A stretch of DNA of 64,000 nucleotides from Candidatus Methylomicrobium oryzae. GTDB taxonomy: Bacteria > Pseudomonadota > Gammaproteobacteria > Methylococcales > Methylomonadaceae. Below, piece by piece: positions 34,026-44,164 of this stretch. Position numbers and translations under genes: made by a program. The DNA lies in the NCBI RefSeq assembly GCF_016745425.1, contig NZ_JAERVK010000007.1, positions 62,001-126,000 on the forward strand, read 5' to 3'. Under the pieces are notes generated by a model. That model ran no database searches. It was not told where the DNA came from and saw only the letters and a list, made by a program, of their open reading frames with translations. Each line of letters starts with the position of its first letter. Positions within the stretch are counted from its first letter, which is position 1.

Positions 34026-34292
34026 ATGAAGACGAAAAGGAGTACAGCCGCAAAAAATTCGCCTCCGCTCGATTCGCCATTTCCGTCGGCCCGCTATTTT
34101 CAGATTCATTTTCAATATCTGCAGGAAATCATCGGCGATTTACGCGTTCAGGTGGAAAAAGCCAATCGGCAAATTGCCGAATTACAGGTCCAGCTACACC
34201 TTCAACAATCCGCCTACAACCCCTCGCAAAACGATTACGGTAAAGAAACGGAAAATTATTTCGAGCGCCGGGTAATTGAAGACCGGCAATGA
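34026..34292 (+). CDS. Small coiled-coil protein (88 aa), uncertain
   Basis: An 88-aa ORF with a helical, coiled-coil-like centre (YFQIHFQYLQEIIGDLRVQVEKANRQIAELQVQLHLQQ). There is no clear ribosome binding site. It ends 31 bases before the efflux lipoprotein start and may be its operon partner. It could be chance; codon use is only partly host-like. Confidence 0.5.
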   Translation: MKTKRSTAAKNSPPLDSPFPSARYFQIHFQYLQEIIGDLRVQVEKANRQIAELQVQLHLQQSAYNPSQNDYGKETENYFERRVIEDRQ

Positions 34293-34323
34293 AACAAAGC
34301 CAATCCTCCTTTTAATTGTTACC

Positions 34324-35727
34324 ATGATTTTCGAAAAGGAAGCCGCTCGACGCGAACGCCGTTTACACCGTTTGAAATCCACCCTTGCCGCGCTCTGCGG
34401 CCTGCTGCTGCCGGGATGCATGACGCCGCCCGAACGCGAGCGGCTGACTTCGCTGCCGCCGCTCCCGGCCCAATGGTCTGCCGAACGGCATCGGCAGGGC
34501 GCCGCTTCGGACCATTGGCTGGAGACATTTGAGGATCCCCGGCTCACGCAGGCGGTGAACGCCGCCCTCGACGGCAACTTCGATCTGCGCGCGGCTGCGG
34601 CGCGCGTCGAGGCGGCGCGGGCGCGAATGCGCATCGACGGTGCCGGGCGCTGGCCCCAATTGGCTTTCGAAGCCGGTTACCGGCGCGGCGATCCGGGAGC
34701 GGGAGAGGCGGTAACCGGCGCATTCGAGGCGCTTTTCGATCTGTCGTGGGAACTGGATGTCTGGGGCCGCATTCGTGCCGCGCAGCTGGCTTCGGGGCAG
34801 GAAGCCGAAGCCACCCTGTCCGATTGGCAGGCCGCGCGCCTATCGTTGGCCGCGCGCACCGCGCAGAACTTTATCGAACTGACCGAAGCCCATGCGCAAG
34901 TCCGGGTCGCCGAACAATCGATGCACGACCGCCGCACGTTGGTCGAACTGTTACGCGGGCGCTTCCGGCGCGGCCTGACCCACGCCCTGGACCTACGCCT
35001 GGCCCTGACCGATCTGGCGAACGCCGAAGCCCAGCTTGCCGAACAACGCACCCGCGTGCAAAATCTGACCCGCTCGTTGCAGGTCTTCTTGGGCCGCTAC
35101 CCGGACGGACACTTTACCGTCGGCGAAGCGCTGCCGGCGCTGCCGAAAGCGGTGCCGGCCGGCATCCCTTCGGCTCTCGTCGAACGGCGTCCCGACCTCA
35201 ATGCCGCCTTCGAGCGCCTCTGCGCGGTCGATAAACGCTTGGAAAGCGCCCGCAAGGCTTTACTGCCCCGCTTTGCGCTGACCGCAAGCGGCGGCACCGG
35301 CAGCGCCGCGTTGAGTGAATTGATCGATCCGCGCGCGGCGGCCTGGCATCTGGCGCTCGGCCTCGTGCAGCCGATTTTCACCGGCGGGAGGCTGCGCGGC
35401 GAAATTCAATTGCAGGAAGCGCGCGCCGAGGAAGCGCTGAACGGCTACCGGAGCATCGCGTTGAATGCATTCCGCGAAGTCGAACAGACCCTGGCCGCCG
35501 AAGACCGTTTGCGCGAACAGGAACAAGCCCTGGAGGAAGCGGTCCGGCAAACCGACGCCAGCCGTAAGCTCGCAATCTATTCCTATCAGCACGGGCTGAT
35601 CGAAATTCTGACGCTGCTGGACAGCTACCGTAGCACCTTGAATGCGCAAAGCGCGCACTTGACCGCACGCCGACAATTGCTGAACAACCGGATCGATCTG
35701 TATCTGGCGTTGGGCGGCGGATTTTAA
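34324..35727 (+). CDS. RND efflux outer-membrane lipoprotein (NodT/OprM family)
   Basis: A ~467-aa TolC-like outer-membrane channel. It has a signal with lipobox LLPGC, then ASDHWLETFEDPRLTQAVNAALDGNFDLRAAAARVEAARA and the FDLSWELDVWGRIR motif typical of NodT proteins. A second OEP repeat contains AWHLALGLVQPIFTGGRLRGEIQLQEARAEEAL. The ATG at 34324 is favoured; a TTG at 34276 overlaps the upstream ORF. No adjacent RND pump or membrane-fusion gene is seen, so its partner must lie elsewhere or be lost with the decayed region upstream. Confidence 0.9.
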   Translation: MIFEKEAARRERRLHRLKSTLAALCGLLLPGCMTPPERERLTSLPPLPAQWSAERHRQGAASDHWLETFEDPRLTQAVNAALDGNFDLRAAAARVEAARARMRIDGAGRWPQLAFEAGYRRGDPGAGEAVTGAFEALFDLSWELDVWGRIRAAQLASGQEAEATLSDWQAARLSLAARTAQNFIELTEAHAQVRVAEQSMHDRRTLVELLRGRFRRGLTHALDLRLALTDLANAEAQLAEQRTRVQNLTRSLQVFLGRYPDGHFTVGEALPALPKAVPAGIPSALVERRPDLNAAFERLCAVDKRLESARKALLPRFALTASGGTGSAALSELIDPRAAAWHLALGLVQPIFTGGRLRGEIQLQEARAEEALNGYRSIALNAFREVEQTLAAEDRLREQEQALEEAVRQTDASRKLAIYSYQHGLIEILTLLDSYRSTLNAQSAHLTARRQLLNNRIDLYLALGGGF

Positions 35728-35892
35728 ACCGTAATTCTTTATGTTGCACGAACTGTCCGGCGCGATCCGTTCCCGGGCGCAGGCGATCAAAAATCCGCCC
35801 TCGGTAGGTTGGGCTGACGTCAGGAAGCCCAGCAGGATAGCCTTGGTAAGCTGTTGATTTCCGCTTTGCACAGCCCGACGATTCTTAAAAAT

Positions 35893-35913
35893 GGTATGCA
35901 TAGCATACCCTAC
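35893..35913. repeat. REP-like palindrome, relative of 3309-3387
   Basis: GGTATGC-ATA-GCATACC followed by CTAC resembles one arm of the large palindrome at 3309-3387 with several C/T changes. It lies just before the ribosome binding site of the next gene. Confidence 0.65.
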
Positions 35914-35939
35914 AACGATGACTTGACAGGAGAAAACCG

Positions 35940-36287
35940 ATGACCCAAACCCCTCTTCGATTGCTGAGCCTTATCTTGGCGACACCTTTGTGCGTAAGCG
36001 CCGGCATCCTCGTAAACGGCAAATGGTCGCTCGCCAACTGCGGCAACAAGCCCGAGGTGCCGGCGATAGATCAAACTAACGTCGAAGCCTTCAATCAAAG
36101 CGTCGCGAAGATCAATGCCTGGCAACAGCAGGCCAAGGTGTATTACGAATGCCTGGTCAAGGAAGCGAACGCGGACAACGCGGTCATCGCCGACACCGCC
36201 AACGCGGCGCAAGCCGAATACCGCGCCACGGTCGAAAGCATCGGCAAGCAAGCCGAAGCCGCCAAAAAGAAACTCGAAAAAAAATAA
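35940..36287 (+). CDS. Small exported helical protein (115 aa)
   Basis: A 115-aa protein with a signal peptide (ends near VSAG) and a helical mature part: IDQTNVEAFNQSVAKINAWQQQAKVYYECLVKEAN, then a lysine/alanine-rich tail. It has two cysteines, one in the N-terminal LANCGNK and one in YECLVKEA, which could pair in the periplasm. AGGAG precedes the ATG. Family not recognised. Confidence 0.75.
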   Translation: MTQTPLRLLSLILATPLCVSAGILVNGKWSLANCGNKPEVPAIDQTNVEAFNQSVAKINAWQQQAKVYYECLVKEANADNAVIADTANAAQAEYRATVESIGKQAEAAKKKLEKK

Positions 36288-36315
36288 GGATTTCGCCATA
36301 AACCACTTCCTTGAA

Positions 36316-36404
36316 AAAGGAGGGATTCAAAGCAAGTTTTGAACGCCAGGGCTTGGTTTTACTGTGGCGCCCAGGGATCCAAAGCTTGCTTTGGGCAATA
36401 AACA
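36316..36404. repeat. Imperfect inverted repeat upstream of tonB
   Basis: CAAAGCAAG (36328-36336) and CTTGCTTTG (36385-36393) are exact inverses; pairing continues imperfectly for about 25 bases. It lies in the ~300-base gap before tonB and may be a REP-like element. No gene or clear promoter was seen in the rest of the gap. Confidence 0.55.
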
Positions 36405-36584
36405 AAAGTCATTTTGGCCCCATCCTAAGACCGAAAACCATCGGATTTCCTTCTCGAATCGGAGGCTGATGTGGCAAATGCCGCATTTTTACGCACAGAG
36501 GTGGGGAATTTTGCGCTCTGAAACGTCTTATTTCGAAGAAGCCAAACTCAAAAACGATTTCATACGCTACGGAAAAAAATTCTC

Positions 36585-37373
36585 ATGCAATTCTTCAACA
36601 GCCGGCATGGCGGACCGTCAACACCGGATTTCGTGTATCCGGGCGGGACGAGCTCCCATCCGTTATCTTCCTGGCAAGCGCTGCTCAATCGCCTGCGCCG
36701 TGAAAAACGACCCGGCTATCTGTTCGGCGAAATCGTGCTCGCGGTTTTTCTGCTGCACGTGTTGGCGCTGCACTGGCTGTTCGCACCGTCCGAACCGATT
36801 GCCCAAGCCAAACCGTTGGTGATGGAAGTCTCGCTGGTCGCCGCGCCGAAACAGGAGCCCCATGCAGCGCCGCCCGCGCCGCCGAAACCGCCGGAGCCGC
36901 CCAAACCGAAGCCGAAGAAAAAAACCGTTGCAAAGAAAAAGCCGGTCATGAAAAAACCGTTGCCGAAAGAGGCGGTGGCTTTACCCAAGCCTGCGGAAGC
37001 GGAAGCCGAAGCCGAGGCAGCCGAAACCCCGCCGACACCCCCCGCTCCGCCTGCGCCGGCAAAATCTGCCGCCCCGCCCGCGGAAACCTTTACCGAAGCG
37101 AATTTCCGCGCCAATTACGGTTTCAACCCGAAACCGGAATATCCGCGCCTGGCCCGCAACCGCGGCTGGCAAGGCCAAGTCTTGCTGAAGGTGCAGGTAT
37201 CCGCCGAAGGCCTCAGCGACACTGTCGACGTTTATCGCAGCAGCGGCCATGACATCCTCGACGAGGCGGCGGCCATCGCGGTCAAAAAGTGGAAATTCAT
37301 TCCGGCAATGCTCGGCAGCACGCCGGTCGCCAGTGCGGTAATCGTGCCGATCATTTTTACGTTAAACAATTGA
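36585..37373 (+). CDS. tonB: TonB energy-transducing protein
   Basis: A 262-aa inner-membrane protein that carries proton-motive energy to outer-membrane receptors. After a cytoplasmic ~45 residues comes one membrane helix (FGEIVLAVFLLHVLALHWLF), including the helix face expected to touch ExbB-ExbD. A Pro/Lys/Glu-rich periplasm-spanning region follows (PPKPPEPPKPKPKKK...). The C-terminal TonB domain has YPRLARNRGWQGQVLLKVQVSAEG and SSGHDILDEAAAIAVKKWKFIPA. It heads a tonB-exbB-exbD operon, with AGGAG ahead of exbB. Confidence 0.93.
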   Translation: MQFFNSRHGGPSTPDFVYPGGTSSHPLSSWQALLNRLRREKRPGYLFGEIVLAVFLLHVLALHWLFAPSEPIAQAKPLVMEVSLVAAPKQEPHAAPPAPPKPPEPPKPKPKKKTVAKKKPVMKKPLPKEAVALPKPAEAEAEAEAAETPPTPPAPPAPAKSAAPPAETFTEANFRANYGFNPKPEYPRLARNRGWQGQVLLKVQVSAEGLSDTVDVYRSSGHDILDEAAAIAVKKWKFIPAMLGSTPVASAVIVPIIFTLNN

Positions 37374-37387
37374 TAGCAGGAGATTCA

Positions 37388-38050
37388 ATGCCCCATCATA
37401 TCGCCCCGACCGTCATCGTCGACGGCACCCTTTACACTTTGCTGGCGTTTTCGATCGCCACCTGGTCGCTGATCGTATTCAAGATTTGGCAGTTCGCCCG
37501 CCACGGCTACCAGAACCGGCGCTTCACCGACGCGTTTTGGGAAGCCTCCGACCTCGAAAGCGCAAAAGCGCTGCCGATCATGGCAGCCCGCGGACCGCAG
37601 GCACGCATTGCCCAGCGCGGCTTCGGCTGGCTCAACGAAATGCAGGCGACTTCCGGCCGGATGCTCAAATTCCACGGCTCGCCGGAAGAACTGCTCGGCC
37701 AGGCCCTGCGCATCCAAACCCAGAAAGAACAACACGCGCTCGAAAGCGGCCTGACGCTGCTCGCCAGCATCGGCAGCACGGCGCCGTTCGTGGGCCTGTT
37801 CGGCACCGTACTCGGCATCATGCACGCCTTGCACGAAATCAGCCAAAGCGGCTCGGCGAGCCTGGACGTAGTGGCGGGGCCGATCGGCGACGCGCTGATC
37901 GCAACCGCGATCGGCATTGCGGTCGCGGTGCCGGCGGTACTGGCCTATAACTTTTTCGGGCGGCGCGCCAAACAACACCGGCAGGCGCTGGACCATTTCG
38001 CCGGCAGCTTTCTGCATCTGGTGTTCAACACCGGGGCCAAACAAGGATAA
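37388..38050 (+). CDS. exbB: ExbB / MotA-TolQ-type proton channel protein
   Basis: A 220-aa protein with three membrane helices. The core MotA/TolQ/ExbB domain is GLTLLASIGSTAPFVGLFGTVLGIMHALHEIS, then GPIGDALIATAIGIAVAVPAVLAYNFF. The ATG at 37388 has a good AGGAG upstream. It forms the pentameric channel around ExbD that powers TonB. Confidence 0.94.
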   Translation: MPHHIAPTVIVDGTLYTLLAFSIATWSLIVFKIWQFARHGYQNRRFTDAFWEASDLESAKALPIMAARGPQARIAQRGFGWLNEMQATSGRMLKFHGSPEELLGQALRIQTQKEQHALESGLTLLASIGSTAPFVGLFGTVLGIMHALHEISQSGSASLDVVAGPIGDALIATAIGIAVAVPAVLAYNFFGRRAKQHRQALDHFAGSFLHLVFNTGAKQG

Positions 38051-38056
38051 TGCGTC

Positions 38057-38470
38057 ATGGCCTTCAATACGCAATCTTCCGAAGAACAGGACGCGATCAG
38101 CGAGATCAACGTTACGCCGCTGGTCGATGTGATGCTGGTACTGGTGATTATCCTGCTGGTTACCGCACCGTTGCTGACCCAATCGGTCAAAGTCAATCTG
38201 CCGAAAACGGCCGAAACGACGCCGGACGAGAAAGACCCGCCGCTGCAACTCGTCATCGACGCGCAGGGGCTGGTCACGCTGAACAAGAAGCCGCTCGCCG
38301 ACCTCGCCGCGCTCGAAGCCGAACTGACCGCCGAACTCCGGCACAACCCGGAGACGGCCGTCCATCTCTACGCCGACCAGGGCGTGATCTACTCGAAAGT
38401 CGCGGAAGTGATGGCCGCCGCCCAACATGCCGGCATTACCAAACTGGCATTCGTGACGGTAGAGCGGTAA
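38057..38470 (+). CDS. exbD: ExbD / TolR-type protein
   Basis: A 137-aa protein with one N-terminal membrane helix (INVTPLVDVMLVLVIILLVTAPLL). The essential proton-carrying Asp lies in LVDVMLV. A periplasmic domain has KPLADLAALEAELTA and VHLYADQGVIYSKVAEVMAAAQHAGITKLAFVT. It follows exbB by six bases. Its stop codon region (GAGCGGTAAG) is duplicated on the far side of the 264-bp element at 38472. Confidence 0.94.
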   Translation: MAFNTQSSEEQDAISEINVTPLVDVMLVLVIILLVTAPLLTQSVKVNLPKTAETTPDEKDPPLQLVIDAQGLVTLNKKPLADLAALEAELTAELRHNPETAVHLYADQGVIYSKVAEVMAAAQHAGITKLAFVTVER

Positions 38471-38471
38471 G

Positions 38472-38735
38472 GCAATGCCGTTAAGTTAAGGCGTCATACC
38501 GGCAGGGATGTGTTCTGTCGTTGCCATCCCTGGCTTCCGGATTCGGCAACTGCTCCTTGCGTTGCCCGCGATCGCTTGTTCCCGACGTGATCTACCTTCC
38601 CCATCCATGGAGGCGTCGATCGCTTGTTCCCGACGCGATCTACCTCGCCCTTCCTTGGGCTCGTACCTCCTGTGTCCCTACAGTCGTCCGGCAATCCCAG
38701 CCGGAACGACGAGTTTCTCCTAACTTAACGGCATT
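38472..38735. repeat. 264-bp MITE-like element with terminal inverted repeats and 10-bp flank duplication
   Basis: AATGCCGTTAAGTTA (38474-38488) is exactly inverted at 38721-38735. The flanks carry the direct repeat GAGCGGTAAG (38462-38471 and 38736-38745), which looks like a target duplication that includes the exbD stop. Inside are two tandem ~28-base units sharing CGCTTGTTCCCGACG (about 38569-38596 and 38617-38645). No transposase is encoded; the weak ORFs here are repeat translations. Confidence 0.8.
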
Positions 38736-39096
38736 GAGCGGTAAGATGGGGGGCTTTCTTCCGCGAAAACGCAACGGGATCGTGGCCGAAACATTGAAGA
38801 GGTTGAATTGAGCCGGATTGAAGCTATGATTGATTCAAATACCCAATCCCGTTTCCACCGATATGATCGATCCCATCGCCGGATATTCGAAACAGCCCGT
38901 CTTGCGCATTTCGAAAGGTCAATCTGAAAAAAGAGGTTCGGCTCTCGGCCTATGCGGAGTTAAATCATCACCCGGCCAGCTTAATAAAGCCGTCCGCCCT
39001 TGTAGCCGGTCAACCCATGGAATCGAGGACGTTGTCGAGCTAAATCCGTATTCTTTTCGTCAATTTTAACGCTCTTAAAGAGCAGGGAGACCTCGC

Positions 39097-41538
39097 GTGG
39101 CATTATTCGGCAATAAAGCAGTCCAGTCGCGTATCGACGAAGCAGTCAAGATTCTCGATAGAATGACCGACGGCGATTTTTCCGCCCCTATCGATACTGA
39201 AGGCCACGATGTCGTAGCGCCGTTGATGCTGGCCTTGCAGAAAAACAGGCAAACGCTGGAGCGGCGCCAGGCGGAAAACCGCGGCGCCAACGATCTTGGC
39301 GCCGAACAGACGACCCGCTTCGAACAGGCTTTCGATCAATTGATCGCAGGCATCCGGCGCGGCCAATTGTCTTCGCGCCTGGACCCGGAAGCGTTCCCTC
39401 CCGAGACGCTGCGCGCAACGGCGGAGCGCGTCAACCAGCTTATCGAACTGCTGACAAAACCGCTTGAAACGACCAGAGTCTACCTGGAAGAAATCGGCCA
39501 AGGCAACGTCCCTTCCAAGATTGCCGAGGCGTACGAAGGCGACTTCAACGCCGTCAAAAATGCGCTGAACGGTGCGGGCGAGACCGTCACACGGTTGCTC
39601 ACGCGCCAAAGCGCGCTCGACAACACCAGTACCGGCGTCATGCTGGTAGACAACGAACGCAAGATCACCTACGCGAACCAGGCCGTCAAGCAAATGCTCA
39701 AATCCGCCGAGGCAGGGATTCGCGAACAGTTGCCGGGCTTTAGCGCCGACCGCCTGATCGGCGTCTGCATCGACAGCTTCCATAAAAAACCGGCGCATCA
39801 GGCGGAACTGCTCGACCGGCTGAACAGTGCGCATAATGCCAGATTTAAACTCGGCGGCCGCATCTTGCAGGTGATCGCCAACCCTATCATCGACGCCAGC
39901 GGCGAGCGCCTGGGCAGCGTAGCCGAATGGCTGGATCTGACCAATGAGCTGGCGCTACGCGATAAAGAACAGCAACTCGCCGTCGAAAACACACGCATCC
40001 GTATCGCCCTGGATAACGTCACCACCAATGTGATGATCGCCGACAGTGAAGGCCGCATCATTTATCTGAACAAATCGATTGTGGATATGCTGACCCGCGC
40101 CGAGGCCGACATTCGCCAAGTCTTGCCCCAATTCAAGGTTTCCCAACTGCTGGGCACGAATATGGATCAGTTCCATCGGCAGCCGTCCCGGCAACAGCAA
40201 CTGCTAACCGCGCTCTCCGGCACGCATCATGCGCAAATTAAAGTGGGAGCTCGCACTTTCGTTTTGAACGCAAACCCTGTCACCAACGAAAAAAACGAAC
40301 GCTTAGGGTCGGTGGTCGAATGGAGGGACCGTACCGATGAAGTAGCTGTCGAGCAGGAAATCGCCGACATCGTCAATGCCGCCGGCCGGGGCGATTTCAG
40401 CCAGCGCATCGAGCTGGCCAACAAACAAGGTTTTTTCCGCAATTTAGGGGACGACATGAATCGGCTAATGCAAACCAGCAGCGCAGGCCTGAATGAAGTG
40501 CTGCGCGTACTGGATGCAGTGGCGGAGGGCGACCTGACCGAAACGATCTCCAACGACTATCAAGGATTATTGGGACAATTGAAGGCGGACTCCAATACTA
40601 CGGTGGAGCGCCTGTCGCAACTGGTGCTGGACATCAAAGCCGTGGTGAATGCCGTCCACACTGCCGCACGGAAAATTTATACGGGCAATGCCGAACTGTC
40701 GCAACACACGAAGGAACAGACGGCCAGCCTGGAACAAACCGCCTCCAGCATGGAGCAGCTCGCCTCTGCCGTCAAGCACAATGCCGACAATGCGCAACAG
40801 GCCAACCGCATGGCGTTGGCGGCCTCGAACGTCGCCGTCAAGGGCGGCAAAGTGGTGCAGCAAGTGGTGGACACGATGAGCGCCATCAACGAAAGCTCGC
40901 ACAAGATCGTGGACATCATCAGCGTAATCGACGGGATTGCTTTACAGACCAATATATTGGCGCTCAATGCCGCGGTGGAGGCAGCACGTGCCGGTGAACA
41001 AGGCCGTGGATTTGCGGTCGTGGCCAGCGAAGTGCGCAACCTGGCGCAGCGGTCGGCGGCGGCGGCCAAGGAAATCAAAGGACTGATCAGCGATTCGGTG
41101 GAAAAGGTGGAGGACGGCAGCCAACTGGTCGGCGAAGCCGGAAAGACCATGGAGGAAATCGTGAATTCGGTGAAGCAGGTCACCGACATTATGGCGTTAA
41201 TTGCAGCCGCCTCCGCCAAACAAACCTCCGGCATCGAACAAGTGAATACGGCGATAGCCCAGATGGACGAAGCGACCCAGCAGAATGCCGCGCTGGTGGA
41301 ACAGGCCGCGGTCGCCGCCGATTCCCTGGAGGAACAAGCTGACCGGCTGACCGAAGCGATGCGGCAGTTCCGCCTCGATCCCTCCATCGCCCCTCTCTCC
41401 GCGGCAGCCCCTAAGACGTTCGGGCAGAAACCGGCGCGGCACCTGGCGCATAACCAACCGGGAGTGCCGCAAAAAAGCGATGCATCCGGCTTATCCCTGG
41501 CCGGCTCACCCAGCGGCGCAGAATGGACTGAGTTTTAA
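39097..41538 (+). CDS. Soluble methyl-accepting chemotaxis protein with tandem PAS domains
   Basis: An 813-aa chemoreceptor without membrane segments. A HAMP-like N-terminal region is followed by two PAS domains, each with a near-repeated core ([17 protein letters not shown] and [17 protein letters not shown]). Then comes a HAMP-like segment ([20 protein letters not shown]). The signalling domain has the hairpin [42 protein letters not shown]. The C-terminus EWTEF fits the xWxxF pentapeptide that docks CheR/CheB. The start is GTG with AGGGAG upstream. It may sense redox or a cytosolic ligand through PAS; no cofactor residue is certain. Confidence 0.93.
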   Translation: MALFGNKAVQSRIDEAVKILDRMTDGDFSAPIDTEGHDVVAPLMLALQKNRQTLERRQAENRGANDLGAEQTTRFEQAFDQLIAGIRRGQLSSRLDPEAFPPETLRATAERVNQLIELLTKPLETTRVYLEEIGQGNVPSKIAEAYEGDFNAVKNALNGAGETVTRLLTRQSALDNTSTGVMLVDNERKITYANQAVKQMLKSAEAGIREQLPGFSADRLIGVCIDSFHKKPAHQAELLDRLNSAHNARFKLGGRILQVIANPIIDASGERLGSVAEWLDLTNELALRDKEQQLAVENTRIRIALDNVTTNVMIADSEGRIIYLNKSIVDMLTRAEADIRQVLPQFKVSQLLGTNMDQFHRQPSRQQQLLTALSGTHHAQIKVGARTFVLNANPVTNEKNERLGSVVEWRDRTDEVAVEQEIADIVNAAGRGDFSQRIELANKQGFFRNLGDDMNRLMQTSSAGLNEVLRVLDAVAEGDLTETISNDYQGLLGQLKADSNTTVERLSQLVLDIKAVVNAVHTAARKIYTGNAELSQHTKEQTASLEQTASSMEQLASAVKHNADNAQQANRMALAASNVAVKGGKVVQQVVDTMSAINESSHKIVDIISVIDGIALQTNILALNAAVEAARAGEQGRGFAVVASEVRNLAQRSAAAAKEIKGLISDSVEKVEDGSQLVGEAGKTMEEIVNSVKQVTDIMALIAAASAKQTSGIEQVNTAIAQMDEATQQNAALVEQAAVAADSLEEQADRLTEAMRQFRLDPSIAPLSAAAPKTFGQKPARHLAHNQPGVPQKSDASGLSLAGSPSGAEWTEF

Positions 41539-41653
41539 CGGCGCAACCTTACGATTCCTTTTCTTGATTCGGAGCGGCGTTACCGCACTCAGTCGCCGTC
41601 GACGCCGCTCCTACCGTCCTTACTTCGATCCGTTCGGTCCGAAGCGGTTTCGC

Positions 41654-42970
41654 TTATTCCTCGAAATGATTGACGATCACCCGGCCGCCCGAAATCACCA
41701 GATCCGGATTTTCCAACAGCTTGAAGCGCTCGAACGGATTACCCTTGACCGCAATCAGATCGGCCGGCGCATTCGGCAATAAAGTGCCCAACAACGGATC
41801 ACCCAGATGTTCGCCGGCTTTGGAGGTAACGGCTTTGAATACGTTCAGCACGTCGGCGAAATCGATCGATTGGCCGCCGGTCAAATGCAGCATCAGGTGC
41901 ATCTCTTCGCCGTTGATGCCCCAGGGTACGTTATCGTGCCCGATTTCCGAACCGTATAACAAGCCGGCGCACTGCCCCGGCGTTGCCGTCTCGCACTCCG
42001 CTATTTTGGCGGCCAGTTGCGCCGTATTGGAGTGGACGCCCATACCGTCTTTTACGCAGGACGAAAGCGTGTCGATGGTCGTCACGAAGATCAGCCCCGG
42101 CGTATTGGCGGCCTGTTGCAGCAGTTCCGGTCTGATCGCGGCGCAGGGCATGTGCGCAAACTCGTCGATGCCGGCATTCAAGGCGCGTTCAAAGCCCGTA
42201 TCCTCGCCGGCGTGAACGATCACGCGTTTGTTCAGGGCATGCGCCTTGACCACAATCGCATTCACGATATCCTGGGAAAGCATGGCCCAGGGCGCCGCAG
42301 GGACGGGATTTTCGCCGTGCGGCATCATCCAGGGAGCGCCGGGTTCGCCGCCGGGTTCCAGCGCAATCTTGATCGCGGCCGCACCGCCGTCGCTCAGTTG
42401 CTGTACCGCATTTTCCGCTTCGGCGGCGGAGGCTACGGGATAGCCGATTTTATCCAGTCCGCCCTCGCCTCCGAAGACGTTCAACGGATAGCCGCCGGGC
42501 GCCTGGAGGATGGGGCCCGCACTCAACAGCCGCAACTGGCCTTCGCCGCCGGACGGAGGCAGCAAAGGGCCGCCGGTATCCTGAACCGTGGTGATGCCGT
42601 TCCGCAAAACCGTTATTTTAGGCACATTCTGGAAAGTGATATGCGCATGCGACTCGATGAAACCCGGCAAAATCGTCGCCTCTCCCAAAAGGTCTTTACG
42701 GGCGCAGCGCCTTTTTAACTCGACCATGGGACCGATCTGGGCGACTTTTTCCTTTTTCAGCAACACGCCCCATCCTTCATGCAGCTCGAAGCCGTCGAAT
42801 AGCCGGTCTGCCGTCACGATCCGGCATTTGGCCAATTTGGGTAATTTGCCGGTTTCCGAAGAACCGTCGTGTTCGCCTTCATGGGCGTAAGCTTGAAGGC
42901 TGCCGCCTATCCATAAGAGCAGGACAATAGTCAAACGAAGCAATTGATAGAATCCCCTGTTGTTTTTCAT
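41654..42970 (-). CDS. Exported amidohydrolase-family protein
   Basis: A 438-aa protein with a signal peptide (LLRLTIVLLLWIGGSLQAYAHE) and an amidohydrolase TIM barrel. Metal-site elements are ILPGFIESHAHI, a likely lysine in AAIKIALEPGGEP, RVIVHAGED, IDEFAHMPCAA and the C-terminal ADLIAVKGNPFERFKLLENPDLVISGGRVI. The ATG at 42970 begins directly at the signal peptide. It could be an imidazolonepropionase-like or prolidase-like metal hydrolase; substrate unknown. The His-rich HEGEHDG mature start may bind metal. Confidence 0.88.
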   Translation of the reverse strand: MKNNRGFYQLLRLTIVLLLWIGGSLQAYAHEGEHDGSSETGKLPKLAKCRIVTADRLFDGFELHEGWGVLLKKEKVAQIGPMVELKRRCARKDLLGEATILPGFIESHAHITFQNVPKITVLRNGITTVQDTGGPLLPPSGGEGQLRLLSAGPILQAPGGYPLNVFGGEGGLDKIGYPVASAAEAENAVQQLSDGGAAAIKIALEPGGEPGAPWMMPHGENPVPAAPWAMLSQDIVNAIVVKAHALNKRVIVHAGEDTGFERALNAGIDEFAHMPCAAIRPELLQQAANTPGLIFVTTIDTLSSCVKDGMGVHSNTAQLAAKIAECETATPGQCAGLLYGSEIGHDNVPWGINGEEMHLMLHLTGGQSIDFADVLNVFKAVTSKAGEHLGDPLLGTLLPNAPADLIAVKGNPFERFKLLENPDLVISGGRVIVNHFEE

Positions 42971-43703
42971 CTGGCGTTCCAAGTTCTTGTATGTATGGGT
43001 TGTATTTTGTAGAGGGCGCGGATCTGCCGACGCCCCGTGCGCCGGCACCGGATCCGGATCCGGATCCGGAAATGATTGAAATGGCCTGGCATGAAAGCGC
43101 CCAGAGAGTCAGCAATATCCAAGCCAAAGCGATTCCGTCATTTCGATTCAACTTGGCAATCCTGCTTTCAGGCGAAAAAAAGCTGGCGAATAGGCTTTGG
43201 CACAGGTCGTTGACGATAGAACGGATACCGCCGCAGACCATCGCTTACCGGCTGATCTCAATAAAAACTATGTCATCTGCCACATCGGTTTTGCGCCATA
43301 TCGCACGGCACGGCTTTGAAGCGGTAGCGGAAAATTTTCGCGCCTTTGCACCGGGGATAAGCCTCCATGCCCTACCGGCACCCAAAAATGCCGGAAAACC
43401 GCACGCAGAGCCGCTATTTCCCTTCCCGGCCAGACGGCCGCCATCGCCCGGCAGAGCAGCGTTTTGCTGCCGCGAAATGGCTGGCCCCGCGGGCTATTGA
43501 TCACGTAAGCCTACTCCCATCACAAATGCGGTTCCCTGATTTGAGTCGCCATGTCGATTATGATTAAATTATTACTTGCGTTGCATCGATTGACTCTGCG
43601 TTTTCGTCCTTGTCGAATAACACTGACAGATAGAGTCGAATCTAACCTGCTTTCGAGTTGTATCACTCCCTAAATAAAATCAAAAATACTTCAGGAGATG
43701 AGC
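42971..43703. other. Long intergenic region between divergent genes
   Basis: About 730 bases with no convincing gene. Weak ORFs on both strands have no ribosome binding sites and odd composition. A GGATCC-type hexamer repeats three times around 43049-43072. An AGGAG site near 43693 belongs to the FecR-domain gene. Promoters for both neighbours must lie here but none is clear. Confidence 0.55.
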
Positions 43704-44159
43704 ATGCCATTACCCTCTTGCCGGGTCTTAATCCTAGCCCTGTTACTGTCGTCGTGCGCATTTAGAAGCTGGGGCGCAGATTCGGATGTCGTCGGTTACG
43801 TCAAAATCGCGCATGGCAAGGCTTTCGTATCGACCCGGCAAATCGCCGTCGACGCCCAACCCGGAACTCCCCTCTACCAGGGCAGCACGCTGACCACCGG
43901 AAGCGACGGCAGCCTGGGCGTTACCTTGAAAGACAACACGGTCATGTCGTTCGGGCCCGACACCGAAGTCAGCATCGACGACTATCTCTACAAACCGGCG
44001 CAGGATCGTTTAAAGCTCGCCGCCCGCATTGTCAAAGGCACTTTGCATTACATCTCCGGCGTCATCGCCAAACTCAAACCGGAAGCGGTCTCGATCAACA
44101 CGCCAACCGGTATCATAGGCGTTAGAGGCACGCGTTTCGCCGTCAAAGTCGAGGACTGA
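43704..44159 (+). CDS. FecR-domain exported protein
   Basis: A 151-aa exported protein with a signal peptide or lipobox (LLLSSCAF) and a FecR domain: VGYVKIAHGKAFV, GSTLTTGSDGSLGVTLKDNTVMSFGPDTEVSIDDYLY, then IVKGTLHYISG and INTPTGIIGVRGTRFAVKV. The start at 43704 is set by AGGAG at 43693-43697; the ATG at 43698 is too close. It begins a five-gene signalling cluster. FecR proteins beside OmpA-like and CHASE2-cyclase genes recur in proteobacteria. Confidence 0.9.
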   Translation: MPLPSCRVLILALLLSSCAFRSWGADSDVVGYVKIAHGKAFVSTRQIAVDAQPGTPLYQGSTLTTGSDGSLGVTLKDNTVMSFGPDTEVSIDDYLYKPAQDRLKLAARIVKGTLHYISGVIAKLKPEAVSINTPTGIIGVRGTRFAVKVED

Positions 44160-44164
44160 AACAG

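Noticed and set aside
38494-38723. Small ORFs with repeated WMGKVDHVGNKRS-type peptides
   Set aside because: Translation of the tandem repeat inside the MITE-like element; no start signal.
42991-43500. 169-aa plus-strand ORF, and 120-aa minus-strand ORF at 42879-43241
   Set aside because: Unusual composition around a GGATCC microsatellite, no RBS and no recognisable fold; treated as non-coding.
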